DNA from: Paenibacillus sp. FSL R10-2782
GTDB taxonomy: Bacteria > Bacillota > Bacilli > Paenibacillales > Paenibacillaceae
DNA length: 64,000 bases
Direction of reading: 5' to 3'
NCBI RefSeq assembly: GCF_038592985.1
Contig: NZ_CP151951.1
Location: 4,269,001 to 4,333,000 of the forward strand
This document shows positions 45,078 through 54,553 of this stretch, piece after piece (within the stretch, counting starts at the first letter, position 1; each line of letters opens with the position of its first letter). The translations under genes and the position numbers were made by a program. A model generated the notes under the pieces. That model had not been told where the DNA came from. It saw only the letters and a program-made list of their open reading frames with translations, and ran no database searches.

Positions 45078-47151
45078 CCTTCATGGCTTCGGATTGGCTC
45101 CGCCTAGGGGCCTCTTCGTCGTTTCTTGTCACAAACTGATAGCTGCCATTAGACAGAAGCTGCCGCGCCTTCACATTATCCCTCAAGGACAAATGCAAAA
45201 TGTCCGACAGCATTCCCTTGATCCGGTCATCATAAATCGGGCACATCAGTTCAATCCGACGAGTCAAATTACGAGTCATCCAATCCGCACTGGAGAGAAA
45301 TAGCTCCGAATTCCCCGCATTCTCAAAATAGAACAGTCTGGAATGCTCCAGGAAACGGTCAACAATACTGATAACCCGAATGTTCTCGCTGAAGCCTTCC
45401 ACTCCGGGACGCAAACAGCAGACCCCTCTAATGATTAAATCAATCTTCACACCTGCTTGAGAAGCAGCATACAGCTCATCAATCATCTCCTGACTGGATA
45501 AGGAGTTGATTTTGGCGATAATCCGGGCGGGCTTGCCTGCAAGTGCTTGCTCCGCTTCCCTGCGGATCAGCTCGAACAGCTTGTTTTTCATTCCCGTCGG
45601 AGCCACCGTAAAAGCTTGCAGCGTCTTGAGTGCGGAGAAGCCCGTGATTTCATTAAACAGCTCGGAGGCATCCTCGCCCAAGACCGGGTCTGACGTGAAT
45701 AACCCGATATCCGTATATACGCGAGCCGTGCTTTCATTGTAGTTGCCAGTCCCCACATGCACGTATCGTTTGAGCATGTTACGCTCGTGGCGTACCACGA
45801 GAATGATTTTGGCGTGCGTCTTCAAACCGACTAGCCCGTACACCACATGGCAGCCTGCTTTCTCAAGCGTACGCGCCCAAGCAATATTACGCTCCTCATC
45901 AAAACGGGCCTTTAATTCCACCACCACCGTGACCTGCTTGCCTGATTCAGCCGCACGTGCCAGTGCCGGTATCAGCTTGGATTCCCCGTTGACTCGGTAC
46001 AGGGTCATTTTGATCGCCATCACATCCGGGTCCTCTGACGCCTCAATGATAAAATCCGTTACCGCATCGAACGACTCATACGGATGATATACCAGCACGT
46101 CCCGTTTGCGAAGTACGTTGAAGATATCCTCTTGTGGGGGCAACTCTTCCGGATACACCGGTTTGATTGCCGGAAACTTCAAATGCGAATACCCTTCCAA
46201 TTGATCGGCAAAGGACGATAGAAATGTCAAATCCAGCGGCCCGTCCATTTCAAACACATGATCGAACAACTTGAATTCGCGCTGAAGCTCCATCAGAGCA
46301 AAGGGATTAATCCCTTTTTCCACTTCCAGCCTTACTGGCGCACCGCGTCTTCTGCGACGCAGCTCTTTTTCAATCTCTTCGAGCAAATCTTCGATTTCTT
46401 CTTCATTAATGGACAAATCGGAATTGCGCGTGACACGAAAGGCTTGAACCGATTCTGGCACATAACCTGTGAACAGCGTTTGAATATGATGCTTGATCAG
46501 CTCTTCAATTAAAATGAATGATTTCTTCTTGCTATTGGAACGCAGCGGCACAGACACGACACGTGGAATATTGGAAGGCACCTGCACGATGGCAAAAAAC
46601 GGCTTATCCTCCTCCGTATCCCCTTGACGTCTCAGTACAACTGCCAAATATACATATTTATTATGAACCAGTGGAAAAGGACGGCTCTGATCGACCGCCA
46701 TCGGCGTCAGCACCGGAAATATAATTTCATGAAAGTAGGTATCCAGAGACTTGCGCTGTGTCGCATTCAAGCCCTCATATTCAAGCAGCAAAATCCCTTT
46801 TTTCGTCAACAGGCGGGAAATTTCGCGGTAGGTTCGATACTGCTCCGATACCATTGAGACTGTGCGCTTGATCAGCCGTTTGTACAAACCAGAGGGGGTA
46901 TATCCGGTGAAGTCCTTTTGCATAAAACCGGCCTTGATCTTCTCCCGCGTCTCTGCCACCCGAACAGCCATAAATTCATCCAGATTGCTGGACACAATCG
47001 CCAAAAATTTGGCTCTCTCCAGCAACGGTGTATCTGTATCCTGCGCTTCCTGAAGCACACGGCGATTAAATTCAATCCAGCTTAAATCCCGATTAAAGTA
47101 GCGTTCTGACCCGGCTTTATCTTTATCCTTATTCTGACTCTCTATCAACAT
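45037..47151 (-). CDS. ppk: Polyphosphate kinase 1
   Basis: 704 residues. The N domain reads R-D-L-S-W-I-E-F-N-R-R-V-L-Q-E-A; the C1/C2 catalytic domains contain L-V-G-L-K-T-H-A-K-I-I-L-V-V-R with the phosphorylated histidine, Y-V-H-V-G-T-G-N-Y-N and the second histidine region (L-E-H-S-R-L-F-Y-F). It polymerises the gamma phosphate of ATP. The ATG at 47151 is preceded by TGGAGG; one six codons up lacks a site. Confidence 0.93.
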   Translation of the reverse strand: MLIESQNKDKDKAGSERYFNRDLSWIEFNRRVLQEAQDTDTPLLERAKFLAIVSSNLDEFMAVRVAETREKIKAGFMQKDFTGYTPSGLYKRLIKRTVSMVSEQYRTYREISRLLTKKGILLLEYEGLNATQRKSLDTYFHEIIFPVLTPMAVDQSRPFPLVHNKYVYLAVVLRRQGDTEEDKPFFAIVQVPSNIPRVVSVPLRSNSKKKSFILIEELIKHHIQTLFTGYVPESVQAFRVTRNSDLSINEEEIEDLLEEIEKELRRRRRGAPVRLEVEKGINPFALMELQREFKLFDHVFEMDGPLDLTFLSSFADQLEGYSHLKFPAIKPVYPEELPPQEDIFNVLRKRDVLVYHPYESFDAVTDFIIEASEDPDVMAIKMTLYRVNGESKLIPALARAAESGKQVTVVVELKARFDEERNIAWARTLEKAGCHVVYGLVGLKTHAKIILVVRHERNMLKRYVHVGTGNYNESTARVYTDIGLFTSDPVLGEDASELFNEITGFSALKTLQAFTVAPTGMKNKLFELIRREAEQALAGKPARIIAKINSLSSQEMIDELYAASQAGVKIDLIIRGVCCLRPGVEGFSENIRVISIVDRFLEHSRLFYFENAGNSELFLSSADWMTRNLTRRIELMCPIYDDRIKGMLSDILHLSLRDNVKARQLLSNGSYQFVTRNDEEAPRRSQSEAMKVRNWKKEEWTTTT

Positions 47152-47446
47152 ATGGCCTCCATCAATCATGCAGTATAGTTATGCTTTATTGTACTATTAG
47201 ATGAAACGCACTAGCATCATAGCTGTGTAAACACAATGTAAAATGTGTGTAAAACGCAGCCTGATGTTGAAAAGGTCACTCGGATACTTTACAAAAATAG
47301 TATTAAAGGGTACAGTGTTTACGTCTGTTTCATTGATAGATTGTCGAATCGTACTTTTTTCATGTTTATCATGTTGTTACTTGTCACATACCAGCCACGT
47401 TCAATTGCTTCATTTTCAAATGGCATCATATAGGAGGATTTACGTT

Positions 47447-47692
47447 ATGGAACCCAAGAAAACGCCACGCGTACTGCAAAAAAACATCGAATTTTTCACC
47501 GCGGCGCTGTCTCAGCATCTCGTTTCAGTCTGGCAGGAGGACCCGACGGGCGTATACTGCGAGATTGGCAGCGGATATATCGAATTGTTCAGCAGCGAGA
47601 TGATTCGGGTGCGCAATCAGGATGGGACCCAAAGCCATTATGACCGCAATATCACGATGTTTCAGTTGATCACCAAGGATCAGCCGATATAA
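47447..47692 (+). CDS. Small hypothetical protein
   Basis: 81 residues, with TAGGAGG 8 bases before the ATG. Soluble and mixed helix/strand in appearance, with motifs such as Y-C-E-I-G-S-G-Y-I-E-L-F. I do not recognise a family. It lies upstream of the mqnB-mqnD pair, 260 bases away. Confidence 0.6.
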   Translation: MEPKKTPRVLQKNIEFFTAALSQHLVSVWQEDPTGVYCEIGSGYIELFSSEMIRVRNQDGTQSHYDRNITMFQLITKDQPI

Positions 47693-47848
47693 TTATTATA
47701 TGCTATGCCTGTACTGTTCTTCCAGATTAGAATTGCTTTTTCACCTTGAAAATAACTGATATCCAACTGTTACCACAGGGTGATCGTTATTATTTAAGGC
47801 AGCGATTCTGCTGGCTTTCAATTTGTGAACATATTGCAGGTTTATCCA

Positions 47849-47869
47849 AAAGGCGCCACAGAGCGCTTT
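47849..47869 (+). terminator. Hairpin with U-tract before mqnB
   Basis: AAGGCGC / GCGCTT stem with a short loop, then TTTTTTTG. It probably ends the upstream small gene's transcript. Confidence 0.5.
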
Positions 47870-47952
47870 TTTTGTCGTTATTTTTTGAACATAATTTCAA
47901 AAAGCAGTATGATGAAGTAGCATATGATCTAAATTAAAAGGGGAATCAACCG

Positions 47953-48612
47953 ATGGAGCATACAACATCAGACGGACGCATCCTGATCATAACCGCGGTT
48001 GAGGGCGAACGGGAAGCCGTGCTGCGCGGGCTGAAAGGCGACAGCCGCTTTGCAGTAGAACTGGCTGGTGTGGGCGCTCCGTCCGCAGCAGCTTCGACCG
48101 CGTTGGCGCTGGCTGGCGGTGGCTACCGCCTTGTCATCAGCGCCGGAATCGGCGGCGGATTCGTGGATGTCGCCGCACTGGAGAGCGTCGTCGTCGCTGA
48201 CGCGATCATCGCGGTCGATCTTGGAGCCGAGACGGCGGAAGGCTTCAGCAGCGTGGACGAGCTGGGATTCGGCTCCAGCCGAATCGGCGTGAACGGCGCA
48301 ACCACGCAGCGGCTCGTTGAGGCGCTACGCGCCGCCGGACAGACAGCTGTCGCCGGGCCGATCCTGACCGTCACGACAGCGACAGGTACGGCGGCTACGG
48401 CAGAACGGCTGGTGATGCGCGTTCCCGGAGCCGCTGCGGAAGCAATGGAAGGCTACGGGGTAGCGGTAGCGGCGAACAAGCTGGGGCTGCCCGTGATGGA
48501 AATCCGCACGATTTCCAATGCAGTTGGCCCACGTGACCGCGCTGCCTGGCGGATCAAAGAGGCCTTGCAAGCGTTGGAAGCCGTATTCTCTACATTAACG
48601 GAGGTTATATAG
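47953..48612 (+). CDS. mqnB: Futalosine hydrolase
   Basis: 219 residues of the nucleoside phosphorylase fold: T-A-V-E-G-E-R-E at the start, G-I-G-G-G-F in the phosphate/ribose region and A-A-E-A-M-E-G-Y-G-V-A-V-A-A, the M-E-G purine-nucleosidase motif of MqnB. It splits futalosine to dehypoxanthine futalosine in the alternative menaquinone pathway. The gene is notably GC-rich and alanine-rich. It is directly followed by mqnD with no gap, so cotranscription is near certain. Confidence 0.88.
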   Translation: MEHTTSDGRILIITAVEGEREAVLRGLKGDSRFAVELAGVGAPSAAASTALALAGGGYRLVISAGIGGGFVDVAALESVVVADAIIAVDLGAETAEGFSSVDELGFGSSRIGVNGATTQRLVEALRAAGQTAVAGPILTVTTATGTAATAERLVMRVPGAAAEAMEGYGVAVAANKLGLPVMEIRTISNAVGPRDRAAWRIKEALQALEAVFSTLTEVI

Positions 48613-49467
48613 ATGCAAATTGCTTTTTCACCTTGTCCCAACGACACCTTTGTCTTCCATGCCTTGGCGCATGGATTAATTCCGGGCGCACCCTCGCTGG
48701 ACATCACATTCGCCGATATCGACATCACCAACAATCTGGCGGTAACGCCAAACGGGCTGGATGTCATGAAGATCTCTTATGCTGCACTCCCTTGGGTGCT
48801 GAAAGAATACGCCCTGCTGCCTTGCGGCGGCGCGCTCGGCCGGGGCTGCGGTCCGCTCGTGCTGACCAAGGAAGGCACCACGGCGGAAGGACCGGAAGCA
48901 CTGTCCGGCAAGCGCGTGGCTGTGCCGAGCGAACGCTCCACGGCTTATCTGCTATTCCGCCTGTGGGCGGCCAAGCATGTGCCGGGAGGGGTTGGTGAAA
49001 TTGTCGTGATGCCGTTCGACCAGATCATGCCTGCTGTCCGTGATGGACATATGGATGCCGGGCTGGTTATTCACGAGGCACGTTTCACGTATCCATCCTA
49101 CGGTCTCAGCAAGCAAGTGGATCTGGGCAACTGGTGGGAAGAAGATACGGGGCTCCCGATTCCGCTTGGAGCCATTATTGCACGTCGTTCTCTGGATCTC
49201 GATGCGATCGCAGGCTGGATACACGCTTCTGTCGAATATGCCTGGAAGCATCCCGAGGCCTCACGCGAGTATGTATTGTCCCATGCGCAGGAGCTGTCTC
49301 CGGATGTGGCCCAATCACATATCGACCTGTACGTGAACGACTTTACCGCCAATCTGGGCGACAGTGGATACGCGGCCATCGAAGCACTGCTCGGACGGGC
49401 AGCACAGGAAGGGCTGGTTCCTTCGTTTGATTTAGCCAAGCTGCGCCTTGCGTCCACCACCCGCTAA
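48613..49467 (+). CDS. mqnD: 1,4-dihydroxy-6-naphthoate synthase
   Basis: 284 residues of the periplasmic-binding-like fold: S-P-C-P-N-D-T-F near the start (substrate carboxylate binding), V-M-K-I-S-Y-A-A, G-R-G-C-G-P-L-V and D-A-G-L-V-I-H-E-A-R-F-T-Y. It converts cyclic dehypoxanthine futalosine to dihydroxynaphthoate. Its ATG starts immediately after the mqnB stop. The rest of the pathway (mqnA, mqnE, mqnC) is not in the window. Confidence 0.92.
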   Translation: MQIAFSPCPNDTFVFHALAHGLIPGAPSLDITFADIDITNNLAVTPNGLDVMKISYAALPWVLKEYALLPCGGALGRGCGPLVLTKEGTTAEGPEALSGKRVAVPSERSTAYLLFRLWAAKHVPGGVGEIVVMPFDQIMPAVRDGHMDAGLVIHEARFTYPSYGLSKQVDLGNWWEEDTGLPIPLGAIIARRSLDLDAIAGWIHASVEYAWKHPEASREYVLSHAQELSPDVAQSHIDLYVNDFTANLGDSGYAAIEALLGRAAQEGLVPSFDLAKLRLASTTR

Positions 49468-49516
49468 CGGGCCGACATTGCATGTTTTCTTGCTGAATAG
49501 AGCAGCTTAAACATAT

Positions 49517-49570
49517 AAAACCTCCCGAACGAGCACATTGCCTAGCCATGCGCCCCATTCGGGAGGTTTT
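49517..49570. terminator. Terminator downstream of mqnD
   Basis: AAAACCTCCCGAA / TTCGGGAGGTTTT, a 13-bp perfect stem between mqnD and the convergent small gene. Confidence 0.85.
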
Positions 49571-49618
49571 ATGATTTCATATTGCGAATCATCATTCAGA
49601 CTCGCCTGATCCTTGTGC

Positions 49619-49939
49619 TTAGTTCTGTTCCTGCTCCACGACCTCGGTCTTAAACACGTTATCCAATTTGGTACCCAATCTTTTGACCAGCGGTACCTTA
49701 ATATCCCGGCTCAGCTCCTTGAAAAAAGCGTCCATGTCACAATTAATCTTATCCAGCACGACCTTCACGGTGCCTTCTGCCAAGATCTGCTCATTCAGAT
49801 CCTCCGGTACAGTAACCGAGATATCATACTTCTTGCTTAACGTTTTAATATAGCGGGTAAAGATTTCGATAAGCTCCTCATTGTTGAACTTCTCGACTGC
49901 AACTTGCCCTTTGTTCGTAAATTTCAAATTCACTCTCAC
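49619..49939 (-). CDS. Small hypothetical protein, acidic
   Basis: 106 residues from a GTG (M-R-V-N-L-K-F-T-N-K-G) with AAAAGGGG at ~10 bases. The ATG ten codons upstream has no site. Charged, soluble, likely alpha/beta. Contains F-F-K-E-L-S-R-D-I-K-V-P. Family not recognised. Confidence 0.55.
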   Translation of the reverse strand: MRVNLKFTNKGQVAVEKFNNEELIEIFTRYIKTLSKKYDISVTVPEDLNEQILAEGTVKVVLDKINCDMDAFFKELSRDIKVPLVKRLGTKLDNVFKTEVVEQEQN

Positions 49940-50251
49940 GTTAGCATTTCCCCTTTTCCTTTTGACCATTTATTTTGGATAAACGTTGAACCTTACGAGG
50001 CTCTTCAAAGAAAGGGCCTTACCGGTCGTTTTAGACTCTTGTCCTTTGATATACTAAGTATAACACATTAAGTCCGTTTTCATTTCCCAACTTGTCGTTT
50101 TATGATAAAAAATGATACAATTTGCGCACTTTCAGCATTAATTCTTTCTTTTCATGCCAATCATTAGGAAAAATTTATACACCAATACACAAAAAAACGC
50201 CTATCTCGCAAAAGAAAGACGCTTCCGTATAGTTGCTTATGCAGTATGGAT

Positions 50252-50542
50252 TTACACAGGTTTTGTACATTCCCAACCATGTGAACGATACTCACGCACC
50301 GCATCCCGTACATCCTCAATATCATCGGTATGCAGCAGAACCGCAGGTAAAATCACCCAATATTCGTTCTCTGCCAGATCAATAAACACGTCCTCGACAT
50401 CATAATATTGCATATCGCCAAAAGCCGTATCCCTGATTTTCTGTCCAACCAAAGGTGCAAAATGGGAATCAAATGTTTTAATCACCTTCGTGTATTCCTT
50501 CACGCCCGTTGCTGATATCTGCTGTGAAATAATGACGCTCAA
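50252..50542 (-). CDS. Small hypothetical protein
   Basis: 96 residues, acidic, alpha/beta in look (I-S-Q-Q-I-S-A, D-M-Q-Y-Y-D-V-E-D-V-F-I-D). It ends 6 bases... downstream of and on the same strand as the next gene's operon. Function unknown; same-strand cluster with the two following small genes suggests cotranscription. Confidence 0.55.
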   Translation of the reverse strand: MSVIISQQISATGVKEYTKVIKTFDSHFAPLVGQKIRDTAFGDMQYYDVEDVFIDLAENEYWVILPAVLLHTDDIEDVRDAVREYRSHGWECTKPV

Positions 50543-50548
50543 TACCGT

Positions 50549-50890
50549 TTACCTCCCTGACTGATAATGCTCATTATAACCTCTTATCAGGCCTTCCACA
50601 AAACCTTGTGCTCCAAAAATAATAAAAATCAACAACCCGATGCCGATCCCAACGGAGCTTAAAACGATAATCAGGATGCCCTGTGTATCTCGTTGCTCTA
50701 TCCGTTTCGTCAAAATGCCGAAGACTAAACCCAGAATAGCCGACAGATTACCAATGACTAAAATACTTAATAGTAGCCCCAATCCTGCAAAAATCCAGCC
50801 AAACAAAGCAAGCACCCAGCCCTGCGGCTGTGGCTCACTCTGTCTCATCTGCCAGCGTTCCCTCGCTGTCGGTATGTATCTATCCATCAC
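50549..50890 (-). CDS. Small membrane protein, DUF4190-like
   Basis: 113 residues with three hydrophobic segments (W-V-L-A-L-F-G-W-I-F-A-G, L-V-I-G-N-L-S-A-I-L-G-L, I-L-I-I-V-L-S-S-V-G-I-G). Two ATGs are adjacent at the start. Looks like a small integral membrane protein of unknown role. Family call is tentative. Confidence 0.55.
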   Translation of the reverse strand: MMDRYIPTARERWQMRQSEPQPQGWVLALFGWIFAGLGLLLSILVIGNLSAILGLVFGILTKRIEQRDTQGILIIVLSSVGIGIGLLIFIIFGAQGFVEGLIRGYNEHYQSGR

Positions 50891-50917
50891 CTAGTTCCCC
50901 CACTCTTTAAGCAATCC

Positions 50918-51262
50918 TCAAGAAAGAAATTCTTTCGCCTTCTCCCGGTGGGCAGGCTTGATATGCATGTCCAGCACTTTTAAGGCCGCCAGCACGACAC
51001 CCGCATCGTCCGTGAAGCCCAGCATCGGAATAACATCCGATATGGCATCCAAGGGTGAAATAAAATACGCCAAGGCCCCGAAGGCCACCCCTTTGGCATA
51101 AAGAGGCGTTTCAGGATCTATCGCACAATAGTACATGGCCACCGCATCCTTCACAAAGGGAACCTTCCCGGCCGTGGATTTCACCTTTTTGAAAAATCCC
51201 TTTTTCACCTGATCTTCCTGCTTCGGATCATACTTGGCTTTAGTTACATCAAAATCCTTCAT
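50918..51262 (-). CDS. YkvA-family (DUF1232) membrane protein
   Basis: 114 residues. The DUF1232 core reads A-M-Y-Y-C-A-I-D-P-E-T-P-L, G-A-L-A-Y-F-I-S-P-L-D-A-I-S-D-V-I-P and D-D-A-G-V-V-L-A-A-L. Two conserved D-x-x-P motifs flank a single membrane segment. Role of the family is not established. Confidence 0.8.
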   Translation of the reverse strand: MKDFDVTKAKYDPKQEDQVKKGFFKKVKSTAGKVPFVKDAVAMYYCAIDPETPLYAKGVAFGALAYFISPLDAISDVIPMLGFTDDAGVVLAALKVLDMHIKPAHREKAKEFLS

Positions 51263-51272
51263 AAGGTACCTC

Positions 51273-51887
51273 CTATTGCTGACTGGTAAGCTTGAAAGTG
51301 CCGCCTTCCCGCTTTCCGAGCGGATAATTGTGGACCGTCATTTCCACCGTCGTCTTCTTATCCCATACCGGAAGCTTGTCAGATGTACCGTACTCTTTCA
51401 TAGCTATGTTTATGACTTCCTCCGCCTTCTTCGTCAAAGTAGAAGACGCCATATTATATTTACCATAACCCTGATAAGCACCACCCAAACCAAGATTCGG
51501 TTGATTGTTCACATTTAAAAGCACAGCCTTCAATGTACCATTCTCTGCTACATCAAAGGTCACTTTTTCCAATACAAAATCATCCGTAACGACAGAAGTC
51601 TGCTCCAATGCATGCGATATGGACGACAGGTTGGCTGCTAATCTAACCTGTTGCAGCAGCGCCTCTGTATCGTTTTGTTGCTTCGTTAATGCTAGCGTAG
51701 TCTTGTTGAGTGAAGCATTTGCTGTCGTTAAAGTATTTACCTTCGTATTCAGATTATAATTCCATACCGCCAAGGCTATACATCCTAGTACCGCTACTCC
51801 TGAAATGACCGTGGCTACAACCGCGAGCTTACGAACAGCCTGTGGTTGCGGCTCCACAGACTGAGTATGACTGCCTAATTCCCCCAT
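51273..51887 (-). CDS. Membrane-anchored coiled-coil hypothetical protein
   Basis: 204 residues. An N-terminal soluble head of ~18 residues, one membrane segment (V-A-T-V-I-S-G-V-A-V-L-G-C-I-A-L), then a coiled coil rich in T, N, L, Q and K (residues 50-90) and a mixed globular part. Lies 10 bases upstream of the YkvA gene on the same strand. Confidence 0.6.
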   Translation of the reverse strand: MGELGSHTQSVEPQPQAVRKLAVVATVISGVAVLGCIALAVWNYNLNTKVNTLTTANASLNKTTLALTKQQNDTEALLQQVRLAANLSSISHALEQTSVVTDDFVLEKVTFDVAENGTLKAVLLNVNNQPNLGLGGAYQGYGKYNMASSTLTKKAEEVINIAMKEYGTSDKLPVWDKKTTVEMTVHNYPLGKREGGTFKLTSQQ

Positions 51888-51972
51888 AACAAACTTCCTC
51901 TCTATTTATATAGTCATATTTTACTATGGCCCTCTTTTATAATCTAGTATATTTTTCCTACTTTCGCATTCT

Positions 51973-52902
51973 CTATTCATTGGTACAGGATTTCGTTTCA
52001 TTGGCCCTTGAGCTTCGGTTGCCCCATTTTCCAGGTGAATCCGTATTCACCAGATACACACTTCCCGCGATCAACACCAATCCCACCACGAATGTCAAGG
52101 TAAGCGACTCCTTGAGTATCACCATACTAAAGATCGTAGACAGCACCGGAATCATAAATGTATAGGAGCCAACCGTTCCTGCTTCTCCGTTGTCGATCAG
52201 TTTAAAATAAATCATCCAGCCCATCGCAATTACGAATACCGATATAAACAGCAAGATACCGATAAAGGAGGGGGTCCAGTGAATATCGCTCCATTTCTCC
52301 GTCGTAAGTCCAATCCCATTCAGTATAATTCCCCCAAAAATGAGCTGCATCGTCACCGCCCAAATGGAGTCCAACTGCTTGCTTTTTTTCTTCATATAAA
52401 TCGTTCCGAGTGCCCAGCACAGTCCAGAGGCCAGCCCCAGCACGATACCCAAGACGGACAAATGCCCGGCCATCCCTCCGGAGCTAATCACGATCACCCC
52501 GCCAAAGCCAAGAACCAGTCCAATGACCTTCATCGGAAACATGCGCTCACCCAACCACAACCAGGAGAACAATCCAAGCAAGATCGGCTGTAGGAATACT
52601 AAAGTGGAAAATAACCCGGCAGGCAAATATCGTAGCCCCACCGTCTGCAAGCCATAGTAGCCTGCAATATTAAGTATCGCCAGAACGAGATAGGTCCACG
52701 CATTCTGCCTCAAACGCAAGGTTTCCCTGTGACGCATAGCAAACATAAGCAGGATTAGCCCGCCCAGCAGCGTACGTATGCCTGAAAATAAAATCGGCGG
52801 TATATCCGGCAAAGCCAGCTTGGTCAACGGCCAGTTAATTCCCCACACCATCACTAATATCAATACAAGCCACAGCGTAGCTTTAGGTGTTAATGTTTTC
52901 AT
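51973..52902 (-). CDS. EamA-family (drug/metabolite transporter) permease
   Basis: 309 residues with ten hydrophobic segments in two EamA repeats (first V-W-G-I-N-W-P-L-T-K-L-A-L, second beginning near G-L-A-S-G-L-C-W-A-L-G-T). AGAGGAGAGGAAG precedes the ATG. It probably exports a metabolite such as an amino acid or nucleoside. Divergent from the LysR gene, which likely controls it. Confidence 0.85.
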   Translation of the reverse strand: MKTLTPKATLWLVLILVMVWGINWPLTKLALPDIPPILFSGIRTLLGGLILLMFAMRHRETLRLRQNAWTYLVLAILNIAGYYGLQTVGLRYLPAGLFSTLVFLQPILLGLFSWLWLGERMFPMKVIGLVLGFGGVIVISSGGMAGHLSVLGIVLGLASGLCWALGTIYMKKKSKQLDSIWAVTMQLIFGGIILNGIGLTTEKWSDIHWTPSFIGILLFISVFVIAMGWMIYFKLIDNGEAGTVGSYTFMIPVLSTIFSMVILKESLTLTFVVGLVLIAGSVYLVNTDSPGKWGNRSSRANETKSCTNE

Positions 52903-53054
52903 AGATGTCTTCCTCTCCTCTAGCGATGATCATCGCTCATTTCATACGGCTATAATCATTTACAGCCATTTGCAAAGCTTCACTTTACTAGCGTATACTG
53001 TGGGCACTAATAAATAAAATGAATGTTTTCGATAAGGGAGATAACCTTTCGCTT

Positions 53055-53933
53055 ATGACCATTACCCAAATTATGATCTTTGTACGTGTAGCTGAAACGC
53101 TAAACTTCACCCAAACTGCGCATGAGCTGCATATGACGCAACCCGCAGTCAGCCATGCCATCGCCAGTATTGAGAGTGAACTAGGTGTCCAGCTATTGTT
53201 GCGTGACCGGAAAAAAGGCGTACTGCTGACGGATATCGGGCAAAAGGTACTACTGCAATTCCGCATGATGCTGCAAAGCATGGAAAAAGTAGAGCAGCAG
53301 GTCGCCGCCGAAAAAGGGCTAGACGTTGGCACCATCACCCTCGGAGCCTTCCCTTCGGCCTCAGCCTATTTTCTGCCCCCCATCATACATCATATTCGTC
53401 AGCATTACCCGAACCTCATATTCGATCTGCATGAAGGCTCCACCAACGAAGTCAAGGAATGGCTGCATAACCGAGAGATTGAAGCAGGTATCATTCTGCT
53501 GCCAGATCCGCAGGTGGATGTCATCCCTTTATGTCAGGATAATATGGTTATTCTCCTGCCGGACGGTCACCCATTACAATCACAAAGCAAAATCGCCATT
53601 CGAGATTTGAACCAGCAGGATATGATCTTCTGTAAAGGCGGGCATGAGGTTGCCATTATGGAAGGCTTCGAGCGTGAACAAAGCCAGTTGCAGGCACGCT
53701 TCACCACTCACAATGTCAGTACATTAGTCAGCATGGTTCGACAAGGACTGGGCATGGGGATCGTCTCTGCCCTCTCCTTGTCCACATTCCCCCATGATCT
53801 GACTGTCAAGGAAACCACACCCCTGATTACGCGCCAGATCGGTATCGCCGTGCCATCCCTGCACAATGCTTCTCTGGCCGTACAGTTATTTGTGCGCACT
53901 GCGCAGGAACTGTTTACAGATGTGACAAATTAG
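53055..53933 (+). CDS. LysR-family regulator divergent from the EamA transporter
   Basis: 292 residues from the ATG at 53055. HTH: L-H-M-T-Q-P-A-V-S-H-A-I-A-S-I-E-S-E-L. Effector domain reads G-A-F-P-S-A-S-A-Y-F-L-P-P-I. Divergent gene pairs of LysR plus EamA usually mean local autoregulation and control of the transporter. A 12-codon longer start at 53019 has no ribosome binding site; AAGGGAG sits further up. Confidence 0.82.
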   Translation: MTITQIMIFVRVAETLNFTQTAHELHMTQPAVSHAIASIESELGVQLLLRDRKKGVLLTDIGQKVLLQFRMMLQSMEKVEQQVAAEKGLDVGTITLGAFPSASAYFLPPIIHHIRQHYPNLIFDLHEGSTNEVKEWLHNREIEAGIILLPDPQVDVIPLCQDNMVILLPDGHPLQSQSKIAIRDLNQQDMIFCKGGHEVAIMEGFEREQSQLQARFTTHNVSTLVSMVRQGLGMGIVSALSLSTFPHDLTVKETTPLITRQIGIAVPSLHNASLAVQLFVRTAQELFTDVTN

Positions 53934-54016
53934 GAGACATTGGTAACGAGATTTTGGCAGATGCATAATTATTCTTAAATACTTACTGATCGTAATCATA
54001 AGGGGTGTCTGTTCAA

Positions 54017-54328
54017 ATGCAGAAAAATCATATTATTGAATCCGAGGAAAAGCTTCGTAAAGCCATGTTATCCAGCGATGTGAAGGTCCTGGATGAACTG
54101 ATTTATGATGATCTTATATTTGTAAATCACTTTGGACAGATGTTGGACAAAGAAGCCGATTTGGAAGCTCACCGTTCAGGTGTATTACATTTTACGGATA
54201 TTCAAGTTCTGGATCAAAAGGTGATTCTGCTGGATGATACTGCGGTAACTGTGACCCGCGTTTCTTTACGAGGAACGGTAGGTAATGAACCCATTGAAGA
54301 TGAAATGTGCTATACCCGGGTAAAATAA
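54017..54328 (+). CDS. SnoaL/NTF2-like (DUF4440) protein, probably truncated
   Basis: 103 residues from an ATG with AGGGGTG upstream. The fold reads M-L-S-S-D-V-K-V-L-D-E-L-I-Y-D-D-L-I-F-V-N-H-F-G and ends abruptly at M-C-Y-T-R-V-K. Related proteins usually run ~20 residues further with a W-x-x-x-x-G-x-W-x-V-V strand. The end is followed by a hairpin and a terminator, so loss of the C-terminus is likely old. Confidence 0.65.
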   Translation: MQKNHIIESEEKLRKAMLSSDVKVLDELIYDDLIFVNHFGQMLDKEADLEAHRSGVLHFTDIQVLDQKVILLDDTAVTVTRVSLRGTVGNEPIEDEMCYTRVK

Positions 54329-54410
54329 GAATAGCCGCGATTGTTGCACATCGCGACTTTCTGACAAAGGCCGGTGGGCGACCACGGCGAGAATTTCATA
54401 CTGCGTATGA

Positions 54411-54451
54411 AAAACCACCGGATCAGGGGCCAACCTATTCCCGGTGGTTTT
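54411..54451. terminator. Strong bidirectional terminator-like hairpin
   Basis: AAAACCACCGG / CCGGTGGTTTT, an 11-bp perfect stem, with T-rich flanks on both sides. A second hairpin of GGTCAACCAAAA / TTTTGGTTGGCC (54462-54486) follows at once. Confidence 0.7.
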
Positions 54452-54553
54452 CGTATTATTAGGTCAACCAAAAATTTTGGTTGGCCTATTTTGATAGGTG
54501 TTTTAAGATGACGATAGCCGGGAAGAACTAGGTGGTTTTAGGGGAATAAATAA

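Noticed and set aside
47746..47937. 63-codon frame before mqnB
   Set aside because: It spans a hairpin with a U-tract that looks like a terminator, and no site precedes its ATG.
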